NCBI GenBank assembly: GCA_023399215.1
Contig: JAEWQJ010000015.1
Location: 1-33,422, forward strand
Direction of reading: 5' to 3'
DNA from: Methanobacteriota archaeon
Lineage (GTDB): Archaea; Halobacteriota; Methanosarcinia; Methanosarcinales; Methanosarcinaceae
Length of the DNA: 33,422 nucleotides
Shown: piece by piece, positions 16,007 to 25,000 of the stretch
Layout of the letters: every line of letters starts with the position of its first letter
Numbering within the stretch: the stretch's first letter is position 1
Notes under the pieces: model-generated
The model's input: only the letters and a program-made list of their open reading frames with translations
What the model was told of the DNA's origin: nothing
The model's database searches: none
Translations under genes and position numbers: made by a program

Positions 16007-17692
16007 TTAAAATTTTTGGAGACTGAGTACCACATGCTGTCTGCTTCCGGTCCTGTAGATAGTAAGCCCCTTTAACCCCTGTTTCCAGGCATAAACTAAA
16101 GCCTGTTTGATATCTTCTTTTCCCGCGGAATCACGCATGTTAATAGTTTTCGAAATCCCGGCATGGCAATGTCGTTGAAATGCAGCCTGCATATCAATAT
16201 GGGCCTTCCAGTCAATATCAAGGGCTGACCTGAAAAGCTGCTTTTCCTCTTCGCTTACAAGTTCTGGATTTTCCACATCCTGCAAGGTACCGTATTTATA
16301 GACATGATCTAGAAGCCAGTCATAGTCAGCTTCTGACAGTTTTGATTTGAAATGTGCCTTGAAAAACGGGTGGACAAGCATAAATTCCCTGCCTACGGTC
16401 TGAGTTCGCCTGTAGACCCAGCTGAAAACAGGTTCAATTCCTGCCGAACAACCGGCAAGAATGCTGATCGAGCCTGTCGGAGCAACTGCGGTTAATGCAG
16501 CATTCCTCATAGGAAGTTCCCATGTAGAATCCTCATATCCCGGAAAACTTCCTTTTTCCGCAGCAAGCTTTCTTGATTCTCTGATCGAAGCCCAGGTAAT
16601 CTGTTCCATAAGCTTTTCCGCAAGTTCCAGGGCTTCCTGTGAGTCATAGGGCAGTCCGAGCTTTAAAAGCATGTCGTGAAGCCCCATTACTCCAAGTCCT
16701 ACTTTTCTGGTCCTCTTAGTTGCAGTCTCGATCTCTGGAACAGAATACGCATTCTTATCAATTTCGTTATCCAGGAAACGAATAGCTTTTCCGGCTACTT
16801 CCCTGAGATAGTCCCAGTTTACTTTCCCATCCATAACGAAAAGGGAAAGGTTTATGCTGCCCAGGTTGCAGGCTTCAAAAGGCAGAAGCGGTTCTTCCCC
16901 GCAGGGGTTTGTGGCCGAGATATCACCAAGTGCAGGCGTGAAGTTATCCCTATTTATTCGGTCATAAAAAAGAATACCCGGTTCGCCGTTTCTCCAGATT
17001 CCTTCTACAATCTCGGAAAATATGCGCCCGACTGTTACATCTGTTTGCCTGTTCCAAACTTCGTCAGCTTTATCTGCTTCAACAAGTTTCATGAAAGCAT
17101 CAGGTACCATAACCGAGAGATTGAAGTTGCTCAACTCTCCTTCGACATGCTTTGCCCTGATGAAAGAAAGGATATCATTGTGGGAAATATCAAGGATGCC
17201 CATATTGGCACCCCGTCGCCTTCCAAACTGTTTTACGATCTCAGTTGCTTCATTAAAAAGCTTCATGACAGCTACAGGACTGCTCGTTGCGTCATCGCCA
17301 CATGAGCTGGAAGAACCTTCAGGGCGTATTTTTGAGAAATCAAACCCTGTGCCTCCTCCGGTTTTCTGGATCAGGGCTGCAGTTTTTATCGAATCGAAGA
17401 TTTCCTCAACTCTGTCCTCCACAGGAATTACAAAACAAGCTGCAAGCTGCCCGAGTTCGGTTCCCGCATTCATGAGCGTGGGCGAGCTCGGAAGAAAAAT
17501 CTTTCTGACCATAAGGTCTTTGAAATCAAGATACTCTTCCTCAGTTACTGCAACTGCCTTTGCGACTCTCTCACAGACCTCCTCCCAATTCTGTTCTCCC
17601 TCACGCAGATACCTGGCTTTAAGGATTTCACTTGCCAGAAAATCCAGTCCCTCTTCTGTTTCCCACACAAAAATCTCTTCTCCTGTAAACAT
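16007..17692 (-). CDS. nrdJ: Adenosylcobalamin-dependent (class II) ribonucleotide reductase
   Basis: Reduces ribonucleotides to deoxyribonucleotides with a B12-generated thiyl radical. The 561-aa protein shows the catalytic barrel. NPCGEEPL gives the active-site Asn262, Cys264 and Glu266. Cys86 (LAACFVIP) and Cys275 (ACNLGSIN) form the expected redox pair. TAVAPTGSIS and the glycine-rich TGGGTGFDFSKIRPEG loop are also present. It ends at GLTIYRTGSRQHVVLSLQKF and has no C-terminal pair of cysteines of the kind that usually re-reduces the enzyme in longer class II members. The start at 17692 lacks a well-spaced ribosome-binding site, but a TATA sequence near 17730 fits it. No ATP-cone domain is present. 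Confidence 0.9.
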   Translation of the reverse strand: MFTGEEIFVWETEEGLDFLASEILKARYLREGEQNWEEVCERVAKAVAVTEEEYLDFKDLMVRKIFLPSSPTLMNAGTELGQLAACFVIPVEDRVEEIFDSIKTAALIQKTGGGTGFDFSKIRPEGSSSSCGDDATSSPVAVMKLFNEATEIVKQFGRRRGANMGILDISHNDILSFIRAKHVEGELSNFNLSVMVPDAFMKLVEADKADEVWNRQTDVTVGRIFSEIVEGIWRNGEPGILFYDRINRDNFTPALGDISATNPCGEEPLLPFEACNLGSINLSLFVMDGKVNWDYLREVAGKAIRFLDNEIDKNAYSVPEIETATKRTRKVGLGVMGLHDMLLKLGLPYDSQEALELAEKLMEQITWASIRESRKLAAEKGSFPGYEDSTWELPMRNAALTAVAPTGSISILAGCSAGIEPVFSWVYRRTQTVGREFMLVHPFFKAHFKSKLSEADYDWLLDHVYKYGTLQDVENPELVSEEEKQLFRSALDIDWKAHIDMQAAFQRHCHAGISKTINMRDSAGKEDIKQALVYAWKQGLKGLTIYRTGSRQHVVLSLQKF

Positions 17693-17917
17693 TCAACAGG
17701 CTTCAGTCTCCGATAAAAGAAATTATATTCTTATTAGGCGGGCTTTTTTATCATTGTATCCGAAAATATGGTCAGAAATAGTGATTAGAAATAGTGGTCA
17801 AAAATAATGGTAAAAATGATGGTGAAAAATAGAAATAAAAAGCAGAATGTATAAAAATAGAAAGCTGGAAAGATAGGAAAAATAAAAAGCAGGAGTTGCC
17901 CCTAAGTATAAGAAGTT

Positions 17918-18385
17918 TCAGACCAGCTCAGCCTTTATAATTTTGACTTCGGTTTTCGGGCGATCCTGGCGGTCGGTTTTCACTTTACCTATAGAATCCA
18001 CAACATCCATGCCCTCTACTACCTTTCCGAAGACAGGGTGCATCTTGTCGAGATAATTATTATTCACAAGGTTAATAAAGAACTGGCTACCGCCTGTGTT
18101 CGGGCCTGCGTTTGCCATGGATAGAGTACCCTTGTCATTGCGGTTATGGTTTGTGAATTCATCCGGGATCTCGTAGCCTGGCCCTCCCATGCCTGTGCCT
18201 GTCGGGTCTCCGCCCTGGATCATAAATTTGTCGATCACCCTGTGGAAAATAACTCCATCGTAGAAGCCTTTATCCACGAGTTTTGCGAAATTTCCTGCCG
18301 TAATCGGCATGTCTTCAAAGAGCTCGATTGCTATATCGCCCACAGTGGTATGCAGAACCACTTTCTTTCCTTTCCATACAGCCAT
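17918..18385 (-). CDS. Cyclophilin-type peptidyl-prolyl cis-trans isomerase
   Basis: Catalyses proline isomerisation during protein folding in the cytoplasm. The 155-aa protein is a single cyclophilin domain without signal peptide. IFHRVIDKFMIQGGDP (catalytic Arg49 of FHR), TGGSQFFINL and HPVFGKVVEGMDVVD are the diagnostic blocks. The start MAVWKGKK at 18385 is preferred, with AGAGG 7 nt upstream; a Met seven codons earlier has no such site. It is monocistronic, with 225 bp to nrdJ. That gap holds only short irregular AATAGTGGT-like repeats. Confidence 0.95.
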   Translation of the reverse strand: MAVWKGKKVVLHTTVGDIAIELFEDMPITAGNFAKLVDKGFYDGVIFHRVIDKFMIQGGDPTGTGMGGPGYEIPDEFTNHNRNDKGTLSMANAGPNTGGSQFFINLVNNNYLDKMHPVFGKVVEGMDVVDSIGKVKTDRQDRPKTEVKIIKAELV

Positions 18386-18496
18386 TGCTTTTCCTCTGCC
18401 AGTCATTCAGTTTTATTTTTATTTTCGCCTGTCTTTTTGTCGGCTTTTTGTGCACTCTATGTTCACCTTACATGTAAATGCTTCGCTGCCCTAGTT

Positions 18497-18555
18497 CCGT
18501 CACCCGAGTCCCGTCTCGGGAGGACGGAGCCCTTTTCGCTACGCTCAAGAGGGCT
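18497..18555. other. Two adjacent GC-rich hairpins
   Basis: CCGTC/GACGG encloses CCCGAG/CTCGGG (18497-18527). AGCCCTTTT (18528-18536) pairs with AAGAGGGCT (18547-18555). They stand out in AT-rich DNA and touch each other. They could be a small RNA, a boundary hairpin or part of the repeat region that follows. Confidence 0.4.
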
Positions 18556-18654
18556 GAATTAGGGGAAGAAAGGTTACATTCTCAACGAGCTGAGGATGTC
18601 TGAGTTACCCTAATTTCGTTTTGGACCATGCAAGGGGAGTGGTTACAGACTTCT

Positions 18655-18853
18655 TTAATAAAGGCTTGACCGAAAACATGGCAACTTTTGATTTTGAAAA
18701 CCTATTCTCAAATCCTATAGGCGAGGTTACAACCCTTTTGAAAAAGGCTTGACCGTAACCCTTTTAAAAAAAGGCTTGACCGAAAACTCTGGCAACGTTT
18801 TAATTTGAGGAACTTATCCCCTAACCCTATCGGCGTGATCAACCGGCGCAACG
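18655..18853. repeat. Dispersed repeat family (GGCTTGACCGAAAA), copy B
   Basis: Three starts of the unit (AAAGGCTTGACCG) at about 18660, 18744 and 18770. The last is nearly full-length and ends CCCTATCGGCGTGATCAACC followed by GGCGCAACG, like copy A at 14506-14613. This and the paired hairpins are the only content seen in the 587-bp gap 18386-18972. Confidence 0.85.
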
Positions 18854-18972
18854 GTTGCTGCACAACCGAAAATGGATTATATAATAATTATTAAAGAACG
18901 AAGTTTTACTGAGGAAAATTGGATTATAATTAAAATAATTGTATATAGTTTTAAGTATACTCCTCTTCTACT

Positions 18973-19206
18973 TCACCACAATCCAATTAACTTTAAAGAG
19001 TATAAAAACATAATCCCGGATAGGATATTGAGTACTACAAGTTGACCTTTCCTTTTCCTCCATCTTTTTGTCATGATATGATTCATCCAGTAGGCCATCG
19101 AAGTCGCCAACATCCCGACCACGAAAGCAACACAAACATCAGGGAACCCAAAAATTCGACTGAGAATAAATCCGATTCCTCCAACTACACATACTGGGCA
19201 AACCAT
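18973..19206 (-). CDS. Small membrane protein with N-terminal CPVC
   Basis: A 77-aa protein starting MVCPVCVVGGIGF. Three hydrophobic stretches (about residues 6-20, 22-40 and 55-75) are separated by the basic loop KRWRKRKG. The CxxC at residues 3-6 could be redox-active or bind metal. GAGGA lies 6 nt before the ATG. It follows the thioredoxin-like lipoprotein gene by 97 bp on the same strand, so the two may form a membrane-associated thiol-redox pair. No family was recognised with certainty. Confidence 0.6.
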   Translation of the reverse strand: MVCPVCVVGGIGFILSRIFGFPDVCVAFVVGMLATSMAYWMNHIMTKRWRKRKGQLVVLNILSGIMFLYSLKLIGLW

Positions 19207-19303
19207 AGTTATCCTCTTGCTCTTTGCTTTATATTCCGAAACTTAATTTTACCTTAGACTTTAGTTCCGATTTATATCCGGATGTTGAGATTAAATTTAT
19301 TAG

Positions 19304-19825
19304 TTAACTTTTCGTTTCATTCTCTTCTGTTTTTTCCTGTTGATCAAGGGTGAAATCCAGAACTTTTTCAAACATTTCTTCGTCAGTATCATTTCGTCCA
19401 ACAAATCTGGCTTTAGATCTGTCTGTGCTGACGTTTCCATTATCCTGCATATAGACATATGTTCCATTTTCAATGCCCACAATCACAAAAGAGTCAGGAA
19501 TAAATTCTACTTCGAAATATTCTGCAAGTTCTGGGTTTTTGTCTGCATCTATGGCAGCAATAGTTGCTTTTCCCTGGTATTCGATTGCCAATTTATCAAG
19601 AACGGGCTTCAAAGACCGGCACTCTGGACACCATCTAGATCCTATCTTCACAAAGACAGGAGTTTTCTGAAGGGATGTGTTTACCTGCTCCAGTTGGGTT
19701 ATAGCCACAACACTATTCTCCATGTTTGCCTCTGAACTTGTTGAATTTGTTGGAGTTTTTTCATCACATCCAGCTGTAAAGAGTGCTGATACAAGCAAGA
19801 TCAGTAATATAACTGATTTCTTCAT
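19304..19825 (-). CDS. Thioredoxin-like lipoprotein
   Basis: A 173-aa exported protein. The N-terminus is a lipoprotein signal (MKKSVILLILLVSALFTAGC, lipid-modified Cys20), followed by a Ser/Thr/Asn-rich linker. The thioredoxin fold comes next: VFVKIGSRWCPECRSLKP with the active-site pair Cys66 and Cys69, AAIDADKNPELAEYF, and the cis-proline region FIPDSF. The tail is acidic. It is probably anchored outside the cytoplasmic membrane and reduces or oxidises thiols there. A TATA-like sequence (GTATAATATT, minus) near 19850 suggests a short leader. The small CPVC membrane protein lies downstream. Confidence 0.85.
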   Translation of the reverse strand: MKKSVILLILLVSALFTAGCDEKTPTNSTSSEANMENSVVAITQLEQVNTSLQKTPVFVKIGSRWCPECRSLKPVLDKLAIEYQGKATIAAIDADKNPELAEYFEVEFIPDSFVIVGIENGTYVYMQDNGNVSTDRSKARFVGRNDTDEEMFEKVLDFTLDQQEKTEENETKS

Positions 19826-20918
19826 GTTTGGTCTTCCATTACTTTCAATATTATACGGTTGATTTTTTAAGATATGTAAGTGTAAACATCTCTTGCCAGT
19901 TTCAATAATTAATTTTTAAAATCATTTGGACCACGCATCCATATTGTTAATATAAGGGGCCGAAATTTATTCTACTTAAGAGCATAAATGTATATAACTA
20001 GATAATAAATAAAAACAGCCGAACAATTTATCCTTATTATTAAAAACTTTAAAAAATCGGAAAATATCAAGTTTGAATGTGATCAAGCTTTAATGTGATT
20101 TTCAGCAATAACTATTTTTATATTTGACATATGTTACTTCAACATATAGGAACTAAATGTAAGTGCCCCACTCAAAACAGCGTTACCCACTCAAAACAGC
20201 GAAGAGCCACAATGGTCCCTAAAGAATATACCTGATTTCTTTTCATCTCTTAGATCGAAAAAGAATACGTAAATATCTAAAGATCCGATATAACAGGCCA
20301 TAAAGGGCTTGAAGAAATAGCTCGAAGTTTTGTCTCAAAGCATTGTCTCAAAAACATTATATCAAAAACATTATCTCAAAAAAACACTGTCTCAAAACAT
20401 TGTCTCAAAAACATTATACCAAAATCAGAACTGTTCGATTTAAGAAGAGGTTCCCGGCTTCTGATTAAATGGGATTACGAGGTTTTTCAAGTTAACAGGC
20501 TCGTACTGATAATATACAATGTTACTACTCATTGTCAAATAGAAATATCCGGAAGTTGCAGAAAGATTATACTTGAAAGGATAAAGCATGGATTAAGAAG
20601 GCGTCTATTTTTCATAAATAATTTCCCCTCAGAAAACGATGGCTCCTGATTAGACCCCTGGATTCAGTATTCAGTTTTTAACATCGGTCAGTTTTTTAAA
20701 AAAGGAATTAGTTTTTTTAAATCAGGTAGCTTTTTAAGATCATTCAACTTGTTTAAAATCAGTCCGTTTGTTTAAAATCAGTCCACTTACGCGAGTTAGT
20801 TTATCTGCCATGGATAGGTTTATAAATTGTTTATTACCTCGATTGATGAATCATTTACAATAACTTACAAAAACAGATTTATAAATTGTTTATCGTAATG
20901 GGTTTAAGAGGCGCTTTT
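19826..20918. other. Gene-poor 1.1-kb gap with short repeats
   Basis: No supported gene. It holds a 16-bp direct repeat CCCACTCAAAACAGCG (20167-20182, 20186-20201), about seven tandem copies of a 14-bp unit like TGTCTCAAAAACAT (20331-20427), a doubled GTTTAAAATCAGTCC near 20770, and the doubled promoter-like sequence before 20919. 20430-20700 shows nothing recognisable. Confidence 0.7.
20819..20893 (+). promoter_or_regulatory. Duplicated TATA-containing sequence
   Basis: TTTATAAATTGTTTAT occurs identically at 20819-20834 and 20878-20893. Either TATAAA could serve the gene at 20919. The distal copy would give a leader of about 70 nt and the proximal one a leader of about 10 nt. Confidence 0.5.
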
Positions 20919-21563
20919 ATGATTAAGATGAAATTACACGGTACATACAATATTTATTATGCCATTCTCGGCATGCGAAACCCTATGAACTCCTGGCATC
21001 TTATGGACAGCAGTAAGCCTGATGAGGCAGGAAACTGCACGCTTGGAGAAAAGGACCTGAACCTGGCCCAGCGCCTGACCCTTGCAGGGAACGAGCACGG
21101 CAAATTTTTAAGGTTCATTACAGTCTGTTTTGACCTCACAGCCCCTCTCTACTGGTGGAAGGAGTTTGATACTTACAAGTTCGTAGAAAAGAACTCCACT
21201 TCAACAATGCACAAGCTGACCAGCAGGGAGCTTGCTCCTCATGATTTTTCGTTTGACACCCTGACAGATTACAGGAACGACCAGATCCGACACCTGAACG
21301 ACCTTATCAAAGCCTACAAATCTCGCGAGGGAGATAGTGAAGAAGACAACGCATACCGGAAAGCGATTTTCAGGGAACTCGTCCAGGACCTGCCGAGTGC
21401 GTTTCTGCAGAAAAGGACCGTTATAACCAATTATGCTGAACTCAGAAACATTTACTTCCAGCGCCGCTATCACAAGCTTGATGAGTGGATAGAGTTCTGT
21501 GACTGGATAAAAGAGACGCTACCATACGCCGAAGAGCTCATCTGCCTGGAAAAGAAGGAGTAA
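20919..21563 (+). CDS. Uncharacterised protein resembling a phage/Firmicutes family
   Basis: A 214-aa soluble protein. The start MIKMKLHGTYN at 20919 is chosen because AAGAGG (20906-20911) lies 7 nt upstream. Notable blocks are LGMRNPMNSWHLMDS, AGNEHGKFLRFITV, LTAPLYWWKEFDTYKF, STMHKLTSRE, LQKRTVITNYAELRNIYFQRR and EWIEFCDWIKETLPYAEELI. From memory these blocks match a family common in Firmicutes and their phages that carries no assigned function. A distant relation to flavin-dependent thymidylate synthase (ThyX) is conceivable, but the ThyX RHR motif is not evident. It is followed by a strong terminator hairpin and stands alone, which is consistent with acquisition by transfer. Confidence 0.7.
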   Translation: MIKMKLHGTYNIYYAILGMRNPMNSWHLMDSSKPDEAGNCTLGEKDLNLAQRLTLAGNEHGKFLRFITVCFDLTAPLYWWKEFDTYKFVEKNSTSTMHKLTSRELAPHDFSFDTLTDYRNDQIRHLNDLIKAYKSREGDSEEDNAYRKAIFRELVQDLPSAFLQKRTVITNYAELRNIYFQRRYHKLDEWIEFCDWIKETLPYAEELICLEKKE

Positions 21564-21643
21564 AGGAATAAAGGAGTAAAACCGGAAATATCTTTTCAGG
21601 AATCCCTTTGGGAATAAATTGATTTTAGAACCCCAGGCTCTCA

Positions 21644-21670
21644 CCGGTCGTGCGGACACGACCGGCTTTT
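21644..21670 (+). terminator. Strong GC hairpin with T-run
   Basis: CCGGTCGTG (21644-21652) and CACGACCGG (21657-21665) form a perfect 9-bp stem with loop CGGA, followed by CTTTT. It lies 80 bp after the stop at 21563. The remaining 480-bp gap up to 22046 holds only A/T-rich irregular repeats (GAAAAATTTGG-like) and the promoter of the next operon. Confidence 0.75.
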
Positions 21671-21989
21671 CCCAAAATTAAATTGAAAAATTTGGAAAAT
21701 TGGAAATTTGAAATATTTGAAAAATTGCCCTTTCCAGTTTTATATTGTAAGTTCTTGCCATTTAAGTATGAGATTAATAAACTTAGTTTTATAGACTTAG
21801 TTTTCATGTTTTCAATGAGTTTTTTAAGGGATTAAAACATGAATTTTTGATTGCTTACTTTTTCTTTTTACGCCAACTTTAATCAAAATAGATTTGAATT
21901 TTCGTGAGTTTTACTGTGAGTCTTGATATCTTTAAAGCTGGATTTCTGTTTTTAATTCATATTTTTAAGTCTTAAATATTATTTTTATT

Positions 21990-22000
21990 GATATATACAC
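21990..22000 (+). promoter_or_regulatory. TATA box of the CHAT operon
   Basis: GATATATACAC just upstream of the operon. The predicted start is near 22020, giving a leader of about 27 nt that contains the ribosome-binding site. Confidence 0.5.
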
Positions 22001-22046
22001 TTTAAATTTATTAATTATGAAGCCCAAATAAGGATAGGTGATCTTT

Positions 22047-25000
22047 TTGGAATACTCTTCTCTCGATTTTCAGATTACTCGATCCCCCGAAGCTCCTTCC
22101 TATATATATAGTGCCTCGATTCTGGAGGATGGGAATGTTGTAGCAAGCAACGATTTTGAACTCAGGCAAGACCTGAAACTCTCTCAGATGCTTGAAAGTA
22201 TAGAGAAAAAAGTTACCGAAAGCCCTGAAGAGCCAAAGAAACATAACGAAAATGCAGAGGCACGGGAAGAAAAGGAAAGAGAAGAGCCACATATCGAATT
22301 TGGGAAAATGCTTTACAGCAAGGTATTTTCCGGTCAACTTGGCGAGTATTTCAACAAATCCATAACGGAAGTCCAGGAAAATGGCAGTGGACTCCGGATT
22401 TCACTCAGGTTTGGCGAAGATGTTCCGGAAATTTCAGCTCTGCCCTGGGAATATCTGCACGACGACGAAGATTTTCTGATTCGAAGAAGAAATATCCTGA
22501 TTTCAAGGTTGCCAGCAGGCGTGAAGAAGAAAAAGCTTGAACCTCTTGATTCCGTACTCAGGATGCTGGTAATAATTTCCGGTCCTGATGACCCCAGAAT
22601 TTCGCCTTTGAACACAGAAAAAGAACAGGAAATTATTCTTGAAGCCGTGGACAAACTTCAAAGAGATCAGAAAATAAAAGTGGATTTTACTGAAGATGCA
22701 ACCTTTGAAAACGTCGAAGGTTACCTTAACGAACAAGATTACCATATTATCCATTTCACAGGCCACGGGATCAGCATAGATGGCAAAGGTCATCTTGTTT
22801 TTGAAACCGAAGACCAGAAAGCAAGGCTTATTGACAACAAAACCCTTTCAGACCTTTTTTCCGAACGAGGTATTCGACTTGTCGTGCTCAGTTCATGTGA
22901 GTCAGCTAAAGGTTCAAACAAGGAAGCTTTTGGAGACCTGGCCAGTATGCTTTCCAAAAGAGGGATTCCTGCTGTCGTGGCAATGCAATATTCGGTACTT
23001 GATGATGTCGCCACAAAGTTTGCATACAATTTTTACAGAGCAATTGCAAGCGGAAAACCTGTTGACCTTGCTTTAAAAGAAGCCAGACTCGTGATGAAAA
23101 ACTTGGAAAACGGTAATGGACTTGATTTTGCAACTCCGGTACTTTATCTTTCAGACTGCAACTGCGTTAATGTAGAAAATTTAAAACCGGAACCTTCAGA
23201 ATTCGTTTTCAAACCCATGATGATGCCGGACTTGCAGGTCATGGAAAAAGGCTTTGTTGCCAGGAGAAAAGAACTCAGGCTTCTTGAAAAAGGCTTCAAA
23301 TCCGATGTAAAACGAGCTGCAATTATTCACGGATTCGGCGGGATTGGAAAAACCGTACTTGCAACTCGATTTGCGTTGAAAATGGGCTATTACTTCGAAG
23401 GTACTCTGGGGATAAAATTTACTTCCGCTACCAGACCGGAAGATATCCTGAACAAATTCAACAACTTTTTGCTGATGAAAGGAAGGCCAGAACTGAACCA
23501 GATCCTGAACCAGCAGGTTCCCCTTGAAGTTAAAACTTCTTTACTGGTCACAATTCTGAATCAAATAAGGTTCCTGGTCATTTTCGATAACTTTGAGGAT
23601 TGTCTGAACGAAGAAAGAAACGACATAGAAAACCTTGAACTTAAAGCATTCATCCAGCATCTCCTTAACAACACAACCAGAAACACAAAATTCCTCATAA
23701 CAACCCGTTATGACTTTGATCCACTTGATGGCAGGCTTGCCTCAGGAATCGAGCACATTTCCCTTCCCGAACTCCATTTTCCTCAGACAAACTGGCTCAT
23801 GAACAATTTTACGGAATTGGCAGATCTGGGAATTCAGAAGAAAAGGGAAATATATGATGTTATAGGCGGACACCCCTGGACGATAGGCCAGTTTGCAAAA
23901 CATGCCGCTGTTCAGGGAGTAGATGATTTACTGCTGGACTTATCGCCCTTGAAAAAAGAACTTATTGAGTTTACCTTGCTGGACAAGTCCTATTCCAAAC
24001 TGGATGAAGACGCCAAAAAGCTGCTCCTCTGCGCCTCAATCTACGAAGAAGCAGTTCCTGTTGAAGCATTGTCATGGATTATTGGGGATGAAAAAAATGA
24101 ATGTCCTGCTGTAGGAGAAACTCTGCAAAAACTCCTCCAATGGGGTCTCATTTCAAAAGAACAGGAGTATGATAAGAGTGTTTACTCACCACACACAATT
24201 GTAAAAGATTTTGCACTCAAAAAACTGGAAAAAAACGGACTGGACAAAAAAGAGCTTCTTATCAGGGCTGCCGGATACTATGAAAATCTGGTTTCTCAAA
24301 CCGGAAGCCTTTGGGATTATCTAAAAGCACGCGACTATTACTTCCAGGCAGGAGATTGGGAAAGTGCAAATGAAGTTGTGGAAAATACTTCAGACCTCCT
24401 GATCCGCTGGGGACATATTGAACTTGCAATTAATCTGTTAAATGACTCAATAAATACAACATCAGGAGAAATAAAAACAAACGCCCAGTACACCCTTGCA
24501 ACGATTTACTACCGTCTCGGAGACTTAGATACAGCATTTAAAATATATAACAACATTAAATCTAAATGTGAGGAAGGGGGGAATAAAAGGGGGGTTGCAG
24601 TTGTACTTCATGCAATTGGAAATGTTCATTATTCTCAGGGCAACTACGAAGAAGCAGTGAAAAAGTATAACCAGTCACTGAAAATGAAAGAAGAGCTGGG
24701 AAACAAAAGCGGAATTGCATCAACACTGCACCAGCTTGGAATGATTCATCAGGATCAGGGCAACTACGAAGAAGCAGTGAAAAAGTATAACCAGTCACTG
24801 AAAATTGAAGAAGAGCTGGGAAACAAAAGCGGAATTGCATCAACACTGCACCAGCTTGGAAATGTTCATTATTCTCAGGGCAACTACGAAGAAGCAGTGA
24901 AAAAGTATAACCAGTCACTGAAAATGAAAGAAGAGCTGGGGGACAAACGTGGAATTGCATCAACACTGCACGCGCTTGGAAATTTTCATTACCTTCAGGG

